A program made the position numbers and the translations under genes. Shown here piece after piece: positions 7,675-16,298 of a stretch of 64,000 nt of DNA. This DNA comes from Rhodopseudomonas palustris (lineage in GTDB: Bacteria; Pseudomonadota; Alphaproteobacteria; Rhizobiales; Xanthobacteraceae). The stretch spans positions 227,221 to 291,220 of the forward strand of contig NZ_QKQS01000006.1 in assembly GCF_003226555.1 (NCBI RefSeq). The letters run 5' to 3'. Position 1 is the stretch's first letter. The number at the start of each line of letters is the position of its first letter. The notes beneath the pieces were generated by a model. That model was not told the DNA's origin and did not search any database. It saw only the letters and a list, made by a program, of their open reading frames with translations.

Positions 7675-8898
7675 ATGCCCACCGAACGTTTCCAATTCCC
7701 AGGCAGCGGCGGGCATCAGCTCGCGGCGGCGCTCGATCTGCCGGATGCGCAGCCGCTCGCCTATGCGCTGTTCGCGCATTGCTTCACCTGCAGCAAGGAC
7801 AACCTGGCGGCGCGGCGGATCTCGGCGGCGCTGGCGGCGCGCGGCATCGCGGTGCTGCGGTTCGACTTCACCGGGCTGGGCGCCAGCGAAGGCGAATTCG
7901 CCAATGCGACGTTCTCGTCCAACGTCGCCGATCTGGTTCTGGCAGCCGATCATCTGCGCGCGACGCATCGGGCGCCGTCGCTGCTGATCGGCCACAGCCT
8001 CGGCGGCGCCGCCGTGCTGGCGGCTGCAGCACAAATCCCCGAAGCGAAGGCGATCGCCACCATCGCGGCGCCGTCCGATCCGTCGCACGTCACCGGACTG
8101 TTCGCCGACCAAGTCGACACGATCCGCCACGAGGGCAGCGTCGATGTTTCGCTCGCCGGCCGGCCGTTTACGATTCGGCGCGAGTTTCTCGACGATATCG
8201 CCGAACACAATCTGATGGCCGGGATCGCCAAGCTGCACAAAGCGCTGCTGATCCTGCACGCGCCGACCGACGACACTGTCGGCATCGACAACGCCACCAA
8301 GATCTTCCTCGCCGCCAAGCACCCGAAGAGCTTCGTCTCGCTCGATCATGCCGACCATCTGCTGAGCGATCGGCGCGACGCGAACTACGCGGCCGGCGTG
8401 ATCGCGGCGTGGGCGCAGCGCTACATCGATGCCGAGCCGCCGGCCCCGACCGCGGGCGCACCCGAAGTGCCGCGCCTCGTCACCGTGCAGGAGACCGGCG
8501 ACGGCAAATTCCAGCAGCAGATCAACGTCGGCCCGCATCGGCTGGTGGCCGACGAGCCGGCCAGCGTCGGCGGCCGCGACAGCGGTCCCGGGCCTTACGA
8601 TCTCTTGCTGTCCGCGCTCGGCGCCTGCACCTCGATGACGATGCGGCTCTATGCCGAACGCAAGGCGCTGCCGCTCGATCGCGTCACGGTGACGCTGAGC
8701 CATGCCAAGATCCACGCCGAGGATTGCGCCGAGTGCGAAACCAAGATCGGCCTGCTCGACCGCATCGAGCGGGTGATCGGCATCGAGGGTGACCTGTCCG
8801 ACGAGCAGCGCGCCAAGCTGATCGAGATCGCCGACAAATGTCCGGTGCACCGCACCCTCACCTCGGAAGTCAGCATCATCACGCGCAGCGCCGATTGA
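7675..8898 (+). CDS. Alpha/beta hydrolase - OsmC family fusion protein
   Basis: A 407-residue two-domain protein. Residues 1 to about 250 are an alpha/beta hydrolase with the nucleophile elbow G106-H-S108-L-G-G. Residues from about 270 to the end are an OsmC-type peroxiredoxin-like domain with Cys318 in GACTSMTMR and Cys389 in CPVHRTL, the pair that reduces organic hydroperoxides. The fusion suggests hydrolysis and detoxification are coupled on one substrate class; that link is inference. CAGGAG precedes the ATG at 7675. The frame stays open further upstream, but that part is palindromic repeat and is excluded. The gene lies between the molybdopterin enzyme and the desaturase. Confidence 0.93.
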   Translation: MPTERFQFPGSGGHQLAAALDLPDAQPLAYALFAHCFTCSKDNLAARRISAALAARGIAVLRFDFTGLGASEGEFANATFSSNVADLVLAADHLRATHRAPSLLIGHSLGGAAVLAAAAQIPEAKAIATIAAPSDPSHVTGLFADQVDTIRHEGSVDVSLAGRPFTIRREFLDDIAEHNLMAGIAKLHKALLILHAPTDDTVGIDNATKIFLAAKHPKSFVSLDHADHLLSDRRDANYAAGVIAAWAQRYIDAEPPAPTAGAPEVPRLVTVQETGDGKFQQQINVGPHRLVADEPASVGGRDSGPGPYDLLLSALGACTSMTMRLYAERKALPLDRVTVTLSHAKIHAEDCAECETKIGLLDRIERVIGIEGDLSDEQRAKLIEIADKCPVHRTLTSEVSIITRSAD

Positions 8899-8949
8899 CG
8901 CTGCCGGCCGCTTCCCCGACACTGCTAAAAACAAATCAGGGAGGCGGCG

Positions 8950-9912
8950 ATGCCGGCAGTGGCGCGGATCGACCCGAAGACCATCTTCACGGCCGACGAA
9001 TGGGCGCGGCTGACGCATCGCAGCTCGGCCCGCGGCCTGTGGCTGGTGGCTCATGCATGGGGAACGATCGCTCTCGCCGTCGCGCTGGTGACGATCTGGC
9101 CGAACCCGCTGACCTGGCTGCTCGCGGTGATGATCGTCGGCACCAGGCAGCTCGGCCTCGCCATCCTGATGCACGAGGCGGCGCATGGCGGGCTGCACCG
9201 CAATCCGAAGCTCAACGAGGCGATCGGGCAATGGCTGTGCGCGGTGCCGGTCGGCGCCGATCTGCCGGCGTATCGGCGCTATCATCTGCAGCATCACAAA
9301 TTCACCCAGCAGCCGGAGGATCCGGATCTGGTGCTGTCGGCGCCGTTTCCGATCAGCAAGGACAGTTTTGTCCGCAAGGCGATCCGCGACCTCACCGGAC
9401 AAACCTTCCTCAAGCAGCGGCTGCCGGCGCTGAAGGCGTTGTTCGCGCCGGCGGACAGCGGCGCACCGAAGCACGACAGCTTCGTCGCCAGCGGCAAGGC
9501 GCGCACCCAGCGCTTCCTCGCCGCCAACGCCGTGCTGCTGGCGCTGTTCTGGCTGGCCGGCGCCGGCGTCTGGTTCGTCGGCGTCTGGCTGGTGGCGATG
9601 GCGACCTGGCTGCCGCTGGTGACGCGGGTGCGCAACATCGCCGAACACGCCTGCACCTCGACCGGCCTTGATCCGTTCAGCCAGGCCCGCACCACGCTGG
9701 CCAATCCGCTGGAGCGGGCGCTGATCGCGCCGTACTGGGTCAACTACCACGCCGAACATCATCTGTTCATGTATCTGCCCTGCTACAACCTGCCGGAAGC
9801 GCACCGGCTGCTGCAGCAAAAGGGCTTGATCGACCGCGTCACCGTGGCGCCGTCCTATCGCGACGTGCTGAAGCTGGCGACGACGCGGCCGCGCGCCGTG
9901 GCGGCGGAGTAG
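8950..9912 (+). CDS. Membrane fatty acid desaturase family protein
   Basis: A 320-residue membrane di-iron desaturase. Three histidine boxes bind the iron pair: H75-EAA-H79, H112-LQ-H115-H116 and H267-AE-H270-H271. Hydrophobic segments lie at about 28-70 and 190-220, as expected for a four-helix membrane protein with cytoplasmic His boxes. It should introduce a double bond into, or hydroxylate, a lipid acyl chain or carotenoid-like substrate with O2. A GGGAGG site precedes the ATG. It is the last gene of the co-directional oxidative set that begins with the ferredoxin. Confidence 0.92.
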   Translation: MPAVARIDPKTIFTADEWARLTHRSSARGLWLVAHAWGTIALAVALVTIWPNPLTWLLAVMIVGTRQLGLAILMHEAAHGGLHRNPKLNEAIGQWLCAVPVGADLPAYRRYHLQHHKFTQQPEDPDLVLSAPFPISKDSFVRKAIRDLTGQTFLKQRLPALKALFAPADSGAPKHDSFVASGKARTQRFLAANAVLLALFWLAGAGVWFVGVWLVAMATWLPLVTRVRNIAEHACTSTGLDPFSQARTTLANPLERALIAPYWVNYHAEHHLFMYLPCYNLPEAHRLLQQKGLIDRVTVAPSYRDVLKLATTRPRAVAAE

Positions 9913-10376
9913 CTGCGCGCGGCGGTGCCTCGGATCAGCGCCGCACGCCTCTTCGTCGTCATCCCATCTTCCGTCGTCGTCCCCCGCGCATGCGGGCGAC
10001 CCAGTATTCCAGAGTGCGGTGGCGCAAATTTCGCACGGAGCAACGAGCGCTCTGGGATACTGGGTCGCCCGGACAAGCCGGACGATGACGGTTATGGCTG
10101 GAGCGAGCGCTCCGCTCTGCGCTGCCCTCCTCCCCTTCATGACGCTCTTACTTTCTGCGCAGTCGTACTGCTGATCGTCGGAGAGTGCACGGTCACGTAT
10201 ATCGCAAGCCATAAGCCTAAGAGGAAGTGATAATCACTCCGCAGCAAGGTCCCTATAGGGTTCGCGAGCTGGCGCTCGTGCCTCCGCATAAAGGAGCGAA
10301 ATCGTAACGGACAACGCAGCGAACCTGCTGGTTCGGAACGATAATCGCTGGGTCGCGCGACGAGGCGGCCGACGCT
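9913..10376. other. 464-bp gene-free stretch
   Basis: No convincing gene is seen between the desaturase and the PAP/fibrillin-like gene. It holds one dispersed palindrome (9973-10089). A small open frame across it is mostly repeat and is not called. Confidence 0.6.
9973..10089. repeat. Dispersed palindromic element, CGACCCAGTATTCCAGAG family
   Basis: An imperfect inverted repeat: GGGCGACCCAGTATTCCAGAG on the left and CTCTGGGATACTGGGTCGCCC on the right, with outer GTCGTCGTC and GACGATGAC. The loop is about 35 bases. Only one copy is seen in this window. Confidence 0.75.
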
Positions 10377-11114
10377 TCAGCGCAGCCGGACTCCGATGGT
10401 GTAGGACGGCCGTTGCGCGGCTTCGCGCTGGCTTCGGATCAGGCGCAGATCGTCGTCGAGGTAGATGTTCTGCATCATCGGCTTGGCCTGAAACGACTTC
10501 GCCAGCCGCTTCGCTGACGCCGCGTCGAGGCCGCTGAGGTCGGGAGCGGCCAGGGTGGCGTTCGGGGCGTCGGCGTGATCGAGTTTGTGTTCGAGCACCG
10601 CGTCGAACCACGCCTCGGCGTCGTCGATGCTGAGGCCCTTGTCGCGGCGGCCGCGCGCCAGCTCAATGCCGATGTTCTCGATCAGCCAGCGCCCGTCCGC
10701 CACCTCGAAGCGCTGCACCAGCATCAGGTTGCAGGCGAGGCCGAGCGGCGTGAGCTTGTTCAGCAGCGCGTTCTGATGCCCCGGCGCATGATGCGCGACG
10801 TTGGCGTAGAAGCCCCGGTCCCGGAAGATCTGGTAGGACTGTGCGGGAATCCGGCCGGGCAGCGCATGGTGAAACGGGATGGTCGACCACAGCGGCGTCC
10901 AAACCCCGATCACCGCCGCGACCTGATCCTCGGCGCGTGGATGCGGATTGCGCCGGGTCAGCTCGTCGACATAGGGCATGAGCGTGGCGTCCAGCAGGGC
11001 GAGCTTTTCGCTCAACCGCTTGTCGTCCTGCCCTTCCACCAGTTGCAGCAGCCGGGCCTTGAGAGCCTGGGTACTCAGCAACGCGAGATCGGCGCTGTTC
11101 ACCTTGTCCAGCAT
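10377..11114 (-). CDS. Conserved hypothetical protein, PAP/fibrillin-like
   Basis: A 245-residue soluble protein without a signal peptide or membrane segment. The block ELTRRNPHPRAEDQ followed by GVWTPLWSTIPF resembles the family pattern of plastid-lipid-associated (PAP/fibrillin) proteins, in which a Pro-rich loop precedes a GxWxLlYst strand. The resemblance is from memory of the family pattern and is tentative. The N-terminal half is helical (leucine- and alanine-rich), the C-terminal half more charged. It reads in the same direction as paaZ but is 229 bases beyond it, so it is probably independent. Function unknown. Confidence 0.7.
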   Translation of the reverse strand: MLDKVNSADLALLSTQALKARLLQLVEGQDDKRLSEKLALLDATLMPYVDELTRRNPHPRAEDQVAAVIGVWTPLWSTIPFHHALPGRIPAQSYQIFRDRGFYANVAHHAPGHQNALLNKLTPLGLACNLMLVQRFEVADGRWLIENIGIELARGRRDKGLSIDDAEAWFDAVLEHKLDHADAPNATLAAPDLSGLDAASAKRLAKSFQAKPMMQNIYLDDDLRLIRSQREAAQRPSYTIGVRLR

Positions 11115-11343
11115 GGGCAGGGTTCTCCGGTGGTGATCGAACCTCGCGCCTTCCCTTCGGATTGAGCTATCTATCCGAGGCCTGCCACCGCGGCGGCAGA
11201 GAATAGCAAAGCCGCCGTGCTACCAATCGTCGTTCGATCGTGGCGACTGGCGACACCTCAACCACCGCCGCCGCCGCAAAGTTCCTGTTTTGAAACCGGT
11301 ATAATAAGCGGGCCTGCGTCTGCCTAGATCCAGTGCGGCGATG

Positions 11344-13383
11344 CTACGCCGCCGGCCGCGCGCTCATCGTCAAGAGATCGTAGCGTGCCACCGGTTCGCC
11401 GTTCTGGTTGACGACCTCGACGTCCCAGCGCACCTCGCCATATTCCGGGCGCCGCGCCGGCGATTTCTGCTTCACCGTCAGCTTCACCTTGATCGTATCG
11501 TCGGGCGACACTGGCTTCAGGAAGCGCAGATTGTCGAGGCCGTAATTGGCGAGCAGCGGGCCCGGCGCCGGATCGACGAACAGGCCGGCGGCGAAGGCCA
11601 GGATCAGATAGCCGTGGGCGACGCGACCGGGAAAGAACGGATTGGCCTTGGCGGCGGCTTCGTCCATGTGGGCATAGAAGGTGTCGCCGGTGAAATGCGC
11701 GAAGTGCTCGATATCGTCCAGCGTGATCGGCCGGCTCGCAGTCTCGATGCTCTGGCCGATTTCGAGCTGGTTGAAGTTGAGCTTGAACGGATGTACCTCG
11801 GCGGCCGGCGCCGGCGCGCCGCGGCTCCAGGTGCCGGTGAGCGCCGCCAGCCGGCGCGGCGACGCCTGGATCGCGGTGCGCTGTAGGTAGTGATGCACGC
11901 TGCGCAAGCCGCCGAGCTCCTCGCCGCCGCCCGCCCTTCCGGGCCCGCCATGCAGCAGCGCCGGCAGCGGCGTGCCGTGGCCGGTGGATTCCGCCGCGTC
12001 GTCGCGATCGACGATCAAGAGCCGGCCGTGGAACGGCGCCACACCAAGGATCATTTGCTCGGCGACCGCGTCGTCATAAGTAAACAGCGACGCCACCAGG
12101 CTGCCCTCGCCGCGCGCCACCAGCTCGATCGCCTGATCGACATCGTCATAGGCCAGCACGGTGGCGACCGGTCCGAACGCCTCGGTGGCGTGGACGAGCC
12201 TCGCCTGCATCGGCTCACGCGCGCGTAGCAGAACCGGCGCGAAGTAAGCGCCGGCCTCGACATCGATCCCGTCGCCGGCGCAAGCGTTGGGATCGCCGAA
12301 CACGATCTCGGCCTCGCTCTGCAGCGTCGCGATCGCGGCGCGCACCGCCTCGCGCTGGGCGCGGCTGACCAGCGGCCCCATCGCCTTGTCGTCGGTGCGC
12401 GGATCGCCGAGTTTCACCTCGGCGAGCTTCGCCTTCAACGCGTCGATCACTGCGGCCTCCAGCGCGCGCGGCACCAGGACGCGACGGATCGCGGTGCATT
12501 TCTGCCCGGCCTTGGCGGTCATCTCGCGCACGATCTCACGGACGAACAGATCGAACTCCGGCGCGTCCGGCGTCACGTCCGCCCCGAGGATCGCGGCGTT
12601 CAGCGAGTCGCGTTCGGCGATGAAGCGGATGGCGTGGCGGGCGACGTTCGGATGCGCCTGCAGCTTCTCGGAGGTTTCCAGCGAGCCGGTGAAGGCGATC
12701 ACGTCCTGACCATTGAGGTGATCGAGCAGATCGCCGATGCTGCCGCAGATCAGTTGCAGCGCGCCTTGCGGCAGCAGCTTGGACTCGTCGATCAGTTTCA
12801 CCAGCGCTTCGGCCACATAGGCGGTCGCGGTCGCCGGCTTGGCGATCACCGGCACCCCGGCGAGCAGCGCCGGCGCCAGCTTTTCCAAGAGGCCCCAGCA
12901 CGGGAAGTTGAAGGCGTTGATATGCACCGCGACGCCGCGGCGCGGCACGAGGATGTGCTGGCCGACGAAGCTGCCGCGCTTCGATAAGGACTCGACCTCG
13001 CCCTCGGAGATGAACGGCGTATCCGGCAGTTCGCGGCGGCCACGCGAGGCGAACGCCGCCAGCGTCACCAGACCGCCGTCGATATCGATGGCGTTGTCGC
13101 GGCGGTTGGCGCCGGCCTCAGTGGCGAGCGAGTAGAGCTGCTCCTTGCGCTCGGTCAGGTAAGCGCCGAGCGCTTTCAGCATATCGGCGCGCTGATGAAA
13201 CGACAGTTTGCGCAGGTTCGGCCCGCCGACCGTGCGGGCGTGATCGACCATCGCCCTGAAATCCAGGCCCGCGCTGGAGGCGCGCGCCACCGGGCGGCCG
13301 TCGATCGCGCTTGCGATCTCGACCAGACCGCCCTCCGGCGCCACCCAGCGATCGCAGACGAGGCTTTGCAAGGTGATGGTCAT
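11344..13383 (-). CDS. paaZ: PaaZ: oxepin-CoA hydrolase / 3-oxo-5,6-dehydrosuberyl-CoA semialdehyde dehydrogenase
   Basis: A 679-residue bifunctional enzyme of aerobic phenylacetyl-CoA degradation. Residues 1 to about 530 are an aldehyde dehydrogenase with catalytic Cys296 in AGQKCTAI. The C-terminal 150 residues are a MaoC-like (R)-hydratase domain with GDTFYAHMDEAAA and RVAHGYL. The hydratase opens the oxepin ring and the dehydrogenase oxidises the resulting aldehyde. Length and domain order match PaaZ. GGGAGGA precedes the ATG. It is divergent from paaG-paaI-paaK with a 150-bp shared regulatory region. The ring epoxidase genes paaABCDE are not in this window. Confidence 0.96.
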   Translation of the reverse strand: MTITLQSLVCDRWVAPEGGLVEIASAIDGRPVARASSAGLDFRAMVDHARTVGGPNLRKLSFHQRADMLKALGAYLTERKEQLYSLATEAGANRRDNAIDIDGGLVTLAAFASRGRRELPDTPFISEGEVESLSKRGSFVGQHILVPRRGVAVHINAFNFPCWGLLEKLAPALLAGVPVIAKPATATAYVAEALVKLIDESKLLPQGALQLICGSIGDLLDHLNGQDVIAFTGSLETSEKLQAHPNVARHAIRFIAERDSLNAAILGADVTPDAPEFDLFVREIVREMTAKAGQKCTAIRRVLVPRALEAAVIDALKAKLAEVKLGDPRTDDKAMGPLVSRAQREAVRAAIATLQSEAEIVFGDPNACAGDGIDVEAGAYFAPVLLRAREPMQARLVHATEAFGPVATVLAYDDVDQAIELVARGEGSLVASLFTYDDAVAEQMILGVAPFHGRLLIVDRDDAAESTGHGTPLPALLHGGPGRAGGGEELGGLRSVHHYLQRTAIQASPRRLAALTGTWSRGAPAPAAEVHPFKLNFNQLEIGQSIETASRPITLDDIEHFAHFTGDTFYAHMDEAAAKANPFFPGRVAHGYLILAFAAGLFVDPAPGPLLANYGLDNLRFLKPVSPDDTIKVKLTVKQKSPARRPEYGEVRWDVEVVNQNGEPVARYDLLTMSARPAA

Positions 13384-13441
13384 GGCGTCCTCCCGATGGC
13401 GGTCCGCGGTTCGCGGCGCGGTTTGACGTCCACGCCGGCCG

Positions 13442-13489
13442 TTGACACGATGTTGGCTTGGGCTAATAATTGACTGACCGATCGTTCAA
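13442..13489 (+). promoter_or_regulatory. Candidate paaGIK promoter with overlapping operator
   Basis: TTGACA at 13442-13447 and TAATAA at 13464-13469 (16-bp spacing; AATAAT at 17 bp is the alternative) form a good sigma-70 promoter reading toward paaG. Directly after the -10 lies a 20-bp imperfect dyad at 13470-13489 (TTGA at one end, TCAA at the other, centre near GACCGATCG). An operator there would block transcription start. TetR-family PaaR is the usual paa repressor in proteobacteria; no such gene is in the paa block, so the assignment is inference. Confidence 0.55.
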
Positions 13490-13533
13490 TTCAAGAGGCT
13501 TTTCAAAAGCCCGATACGGTGAGGGAGAGAAAC

Positions 13534-14319
13534 GTGGACGAGATCCTGATCGACGATCGGGGGGCGTGGCGCGTGATCACGCTGAACCGGCCGGACCGGC
13601 TGAATTCGTTCAACGCCGCGATGCACCGTGCGCTGGCCGATGCGCTCGACGCGGCGCGCGAGCCCGCCTGCCGCGCGGTGCTGCTGACCGGCGCCGGGCG
13701 CGGCTTCTGCGCCGGCCAGGATCTCGCCGACGTCGCGGTGACGGACGGCGCTGCGCCCGATCTCGGCGTCACCATCGAGGAGTTCTACAATCCGCTGGTG
13801 CGGCGCATCCGTGCGCTGGACAAGCCGGTAGTGTGCGCGGTGAACGGCACCGCGGCCGGCGCCGGCGCCAACATCGCGCTGGCTTGCGACATCGTGCTGG
13901 CGGCGCGCTCGGCGAAGTTCATCCAGTCGTTTGCCAAAATTGGCCTGGTGCCGGATTCCGGCGGCACCTGGTTTCTGCCGCGGCTGATCGGCGATGCCCG
14001 CGCCAAAGCGCTGGCGATGCTGGCCGAACCGATCGGCGCCGAAACCGCGGCGGATTGGGGCCTGATCTGGCGCGCGGTCGACGACGATCAGCTCCGCGGC
14101 GAAGCCGAAAAGCTTACCGCGCATCTCGCCACTCAGCCGACGCAGGGGCTGGCGCTGATCAAGCAGGCACTCGCGGCGGCGGCGACCAACACGCTCGACG
14201 CCCAGCTCGATCTCGAACGCGATCTGCAACGCCAGGCCGGCCGCACACCGGACTACGCCGAGGGCGTCGACGCCTTCATCGCCAAGCGCGCGCCGAACTT
14301 CACCGGGAGAGCATCGTGA
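13534..14319 (+). CDS. paaG: PaaG: 1,2-epoxyphenylacetyl-CoA isomerase (enoyl-CoA hydratase family)
   Basis: A 261-residue crotonase-fold protein. NRPDRLNSFN near the N terminus and the oxyanion-hole segment GFCAGQDLADV identify the fold. FAKIGLVPDSGGTW is typical of PaaG, where the Asp replaces the usual hydratase Glu and acts in isomerisation of ring-1,2-epoxyphenylacetyl-CoA to oxepin-CoA. The GTG at 13534 is chosen because GAGGGAGAG lies just upstream; an in-frame GTG at 13519 would be inside the ribosome-binding site. Its stop overlaps the GTG start of paaI by four bases, showing translational coupling. Confidence 0.94.
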   Translation: MDEILIDDRGAWRVITLNRPDRLNSFNAAMHRALADALDAAREPACRAVLLTGAGRGFCAGQDLADVAVTDGAAPDLGVTIEEFYNPLVRRIRALDKPVVCAVNGTAAGAGANIALACDIVLAARSAKFIQSFAKIGLVPDSGGTWFLPRLIGDARAKALAMLAEPIGAETAADWGLIWRAVDDDQLRGEAEKLTAHLATQPTQGLALIKQALAAAATNTLDAQLDLERDLQRQAGRTPDYAEGVDAFIAKRAPNFTGRAS

Positions 14320-14774
14320 CCGTACAGGACGAATTGTCCGCGGACGAGCTGGCGCGGGCCTGCGCCGATGCGATGTGGGCCAACGACCATGCCAGCAAGG
14401 GGCTCGGCATGGAGATCGTCGAGATCGGCGCCGGCTTCGCGACGCTGGCGATGACGGTGACCACCGAGATGGTCAACGGCCACGGCATCGCCCATGGCGG
14501 CTTCATCTTCACGCTGGCGGACAGCGCCTTCGCCTATGCCTGCAACTCCTACAACGACACGACCGTCGCGGCGCAGGGCGCGATCAGCTTCATCCGCCCC
14601 GGCAAGCTCGGCGCCCGGCTGGTGGCGAGTGCGCGCGAAGTCTCGCGCTCCGGCCGCAGCGGCATCTACGATGTCCGCGTCACCTCGGGATCGGTGGTGA
14701 TCGCCGAGTTCCGCGGCCATTCGCGCGCGATCGGCGGCGCGCTGGTGCCGCCGCAACAACCAGAGCAACGTTGA
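14316..14774 (+). CDS. paaI: PaaI: hydroxyphenylacetyl-CoA thioesterase (hotdog fold)
   Basis: A 152-residue hotdog thioesterase. NGHGIAHGGFIFTLADSAFAYACN is the PaaI active-site segment, with the HGG turn and the catalytic Asp. The enzyme is thought to rescue CoA trapped in dead-end hydroxylated phenylacetyl-CoA products. The GTG start overlaps the paaG stop (GTGA). paaK follows after 14 bases with its own ribosome-binding site. Confidence 0.93.
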   Translation: MTVQDELSADELARACADAMWANDHASKGLGMEIVEIGAGFATLAMTVTTEMVNGHGIAHGGFIFTLADSAFAYACNSYNDTTVAAQGAISFIRPGKLGARLVASAREVSRSGRSGIYDVRVTSGSVVIAEFRGHSRAIGGALVPPQQPEQR

Positions 14775-14788
14775 GGGAGGAGACGGCG

Positions 14789-16120
14789 ATGGCCGCGACC
14801 GTGCACCAGATCAAGCCCGGCACTTACAATCCCGAACTCGACGACGCCGAGCGCGCCTCGCGCGACGAGATTATAGCGCTGCAGACCAGGCGGCTCGCCT
14901 GGTCGCTGCAACACGCCTACGACAACGTCGCGCATTACAAGACCGCATTCGACCGCAAGGGCGTGCATCCGTCGGATTTCCGCCAGCTCTCCGATCTGTC
15001 GAAGTTTCCGTTCACGGTGAAGACCGACCTGCGCGACAACTACCCGTTCAAGATGTTCGCGGTGCCGCGCGAGAACCTGGTGCGGGTACACGCCTCGTCC
15101 GGCACCACCGGCAAACCGATCGTGGTCGGCTACACGGCGGGCGACATCGACATTTGGGCCACCGTGATGGCGCGCTCGCTGCGCGCCGCCGGCGCGCGGC
15201 GCGGCATGATCATCCATAATTCCTACGGCTACGGCCTGTTCACCGGCGGGCTAGGGGCGCATTACGGCGGCGAGAAGCTCGGCTGCACCGTGGTCCCGGT
15301 GTCCGGCGGCATGACCGAACGGCAGGTTCAGCTGATCAACGACTTCCGCCCCGATATCATCACGGTGACGCCGAGTTACATGCTGGCGATCCTCGACGAG
15401 TTCAAGCGCCAGGGCCTCGACCCGCGGGCGTCGTCGCTGAAATACGGCGTGTTCGGCGCCGAGCCGTGGACCAACGCGATGCGCGCCGAGATCGAGCAGG
15501 CGTTCGACATGGACGCCACCGACATCTACGGCCTGTCGGAAGTGATCGGCCCCGGCGTCGCGCAGGAATGCGTCGAGACCAAGGACGGGCTGCACATCTG
15601 GGAGGATCATTTCTATCCGGAAGTGATCGATCCGGAGACCGGCGAGGTGCTGCCGGACGGCGAGAAGGGCGAACTGGTGTTCACCTCGCTGACCAAGGAA
15701 GCCTTCCCCGTCGTCCGCTATCGCACCCGCGATCTGACGCGGCTGTTGCCCGGCACCGCGCGGCCGGGGATGCGGCGGATGGAGAAGATCACCGGCCGCT
15801 CCGACGACATGATCATCCTGCGCGGCGTCAACGTGTTTCCGACCCAGATCGAGGAAGTGCTGCTCGCCACCGACTGGTGCGGCGGACACTTCATCATCGA
15901 GCTGACCCGCGAGGGCCGGATGGACGAGATGACGGTGCTGGCCGAAGCCCGTTCCGAGAGCTGGGACGGCGCCGGCCTGGTGCCGCACGCCGAACGCGTG
16001 GCCAATTACATCAAGAACACCATCGGCATCTCCACGACGATCAAGGTGGTGCCGCCCGACACGCTGGAACGGTCGCTCGGCAAGGCTCGGCGGGTGTTCG
16101 ACAAGAGGCCGAAGGGTTAG
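14789..16120 (+). CDS. paaK: PaaK: phenylacetate-CoA ligase
   Basis: A 443-residue adenylate-forming ligase that activates phenylacetate to phenylacetyl-CoA, the first step of the pathway. The P-loop VHASSGTTGKPIVVGY, the middle motif DIYGLSEVIGPG and the C-terminal segment ITGRSDDMIILRGVNVFP are those of the PaaK family, which is shorter than most acyl-CoA ligases; length is normal. GAGGGAGGAG precedes the ATG. It is the last gene of paaG-paaI-paaK. Confidence 0.96.
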   Translation: MAATVHQIKPGTYNPELDDAERASRDEIIALQTRRLAWSLQHAYDNVAHYKTAFDRKGVHPSDFRQLSDLSKFPFTVKTDLRDNYPFKMFAVPRENLVRVHASSGTTGKPIVVGYTAGDIDIWATVMARSLRAAGARRGMIIHNSYGYGLFTGGLGAHYGGEKLGCTVVPVSGGMTERQVQLINDFRPDIITVTPSYMLAILDEFKRQGLDPRASSLKYGVFGAEPWTNAMRAEIEQAFDMDATDIYGLSEVIGPGVAQECVETKDGLHIWEDHFYPEVIDPETGEVLPDGEKGELVFTSLTKEAFPVVRYRTRDLTRLLPGTARPGMRRMEKITGRSDDMIILRGVNVFPTQIEEVLLATDWCGGHFIIELTREGRMDEMTVLAEARSESWDGAGLVPHAERVANYIKNTIGISTTIKVVPPDTLERSLGKARRVFDKRPKG

Positions 16121-16146
16121 CGCGACGACCGTCGCCACAGCCACGA

Positions 16147-16254
16147 CCTCATGGTGAGGAGGCGCGCAGCGCCGTCTCGAACCATGCGCCACAGGCCGTG
16201 CGCGTCATCTCATCCTTCGAGACGCCCGGCTGCGCCGGGCTCCTCAGGATGAGG
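16147..16254. repeat. Dispersed palindromic element, CTCATGGTGAGGAG family (copy 1)
   Basis: CCTCATGGTGAGGAGGCGCGC opens the element and CTCCTCAGGATGAGG closes it, with inner CGTCTCGAACCATG and CATCCTTCGAGACG and a strong GCCCGGCTGCGCCGGGC hairpin. A second copy is at 29644-29741. It lies between the convergent paaK and MFS genes, where it could also act as a terminator. Confidence 0.8.
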
Positions 16255-16298
16255 TCGGAGTCTGTGGATGGCCTCGCGTCGGCGCGCTCGTTCGGACG

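Noticed and set aside
7660-10212. 850-codon open frame on the minus strand
   Set aside because: It runs antisense to the hydrolase-OsmC and desaturase genes and across two palindromes; the product is Arg/Gln/His-rich without domains. GC-rich codon bias creates such shadows.
9925-10230. 101-codon frame after the desaturase
   Set aside because: Most of it is a dispersed palindrome read through; no conserved features and no ribosome-binding site.
16147-16254. Possible CRISPR or IS terminal repeat
   Set aside because: The sequence is a single nested palindrome, with no spacer-repeat array, transposase or flanking duplication. No CRISPR array is present in the window.
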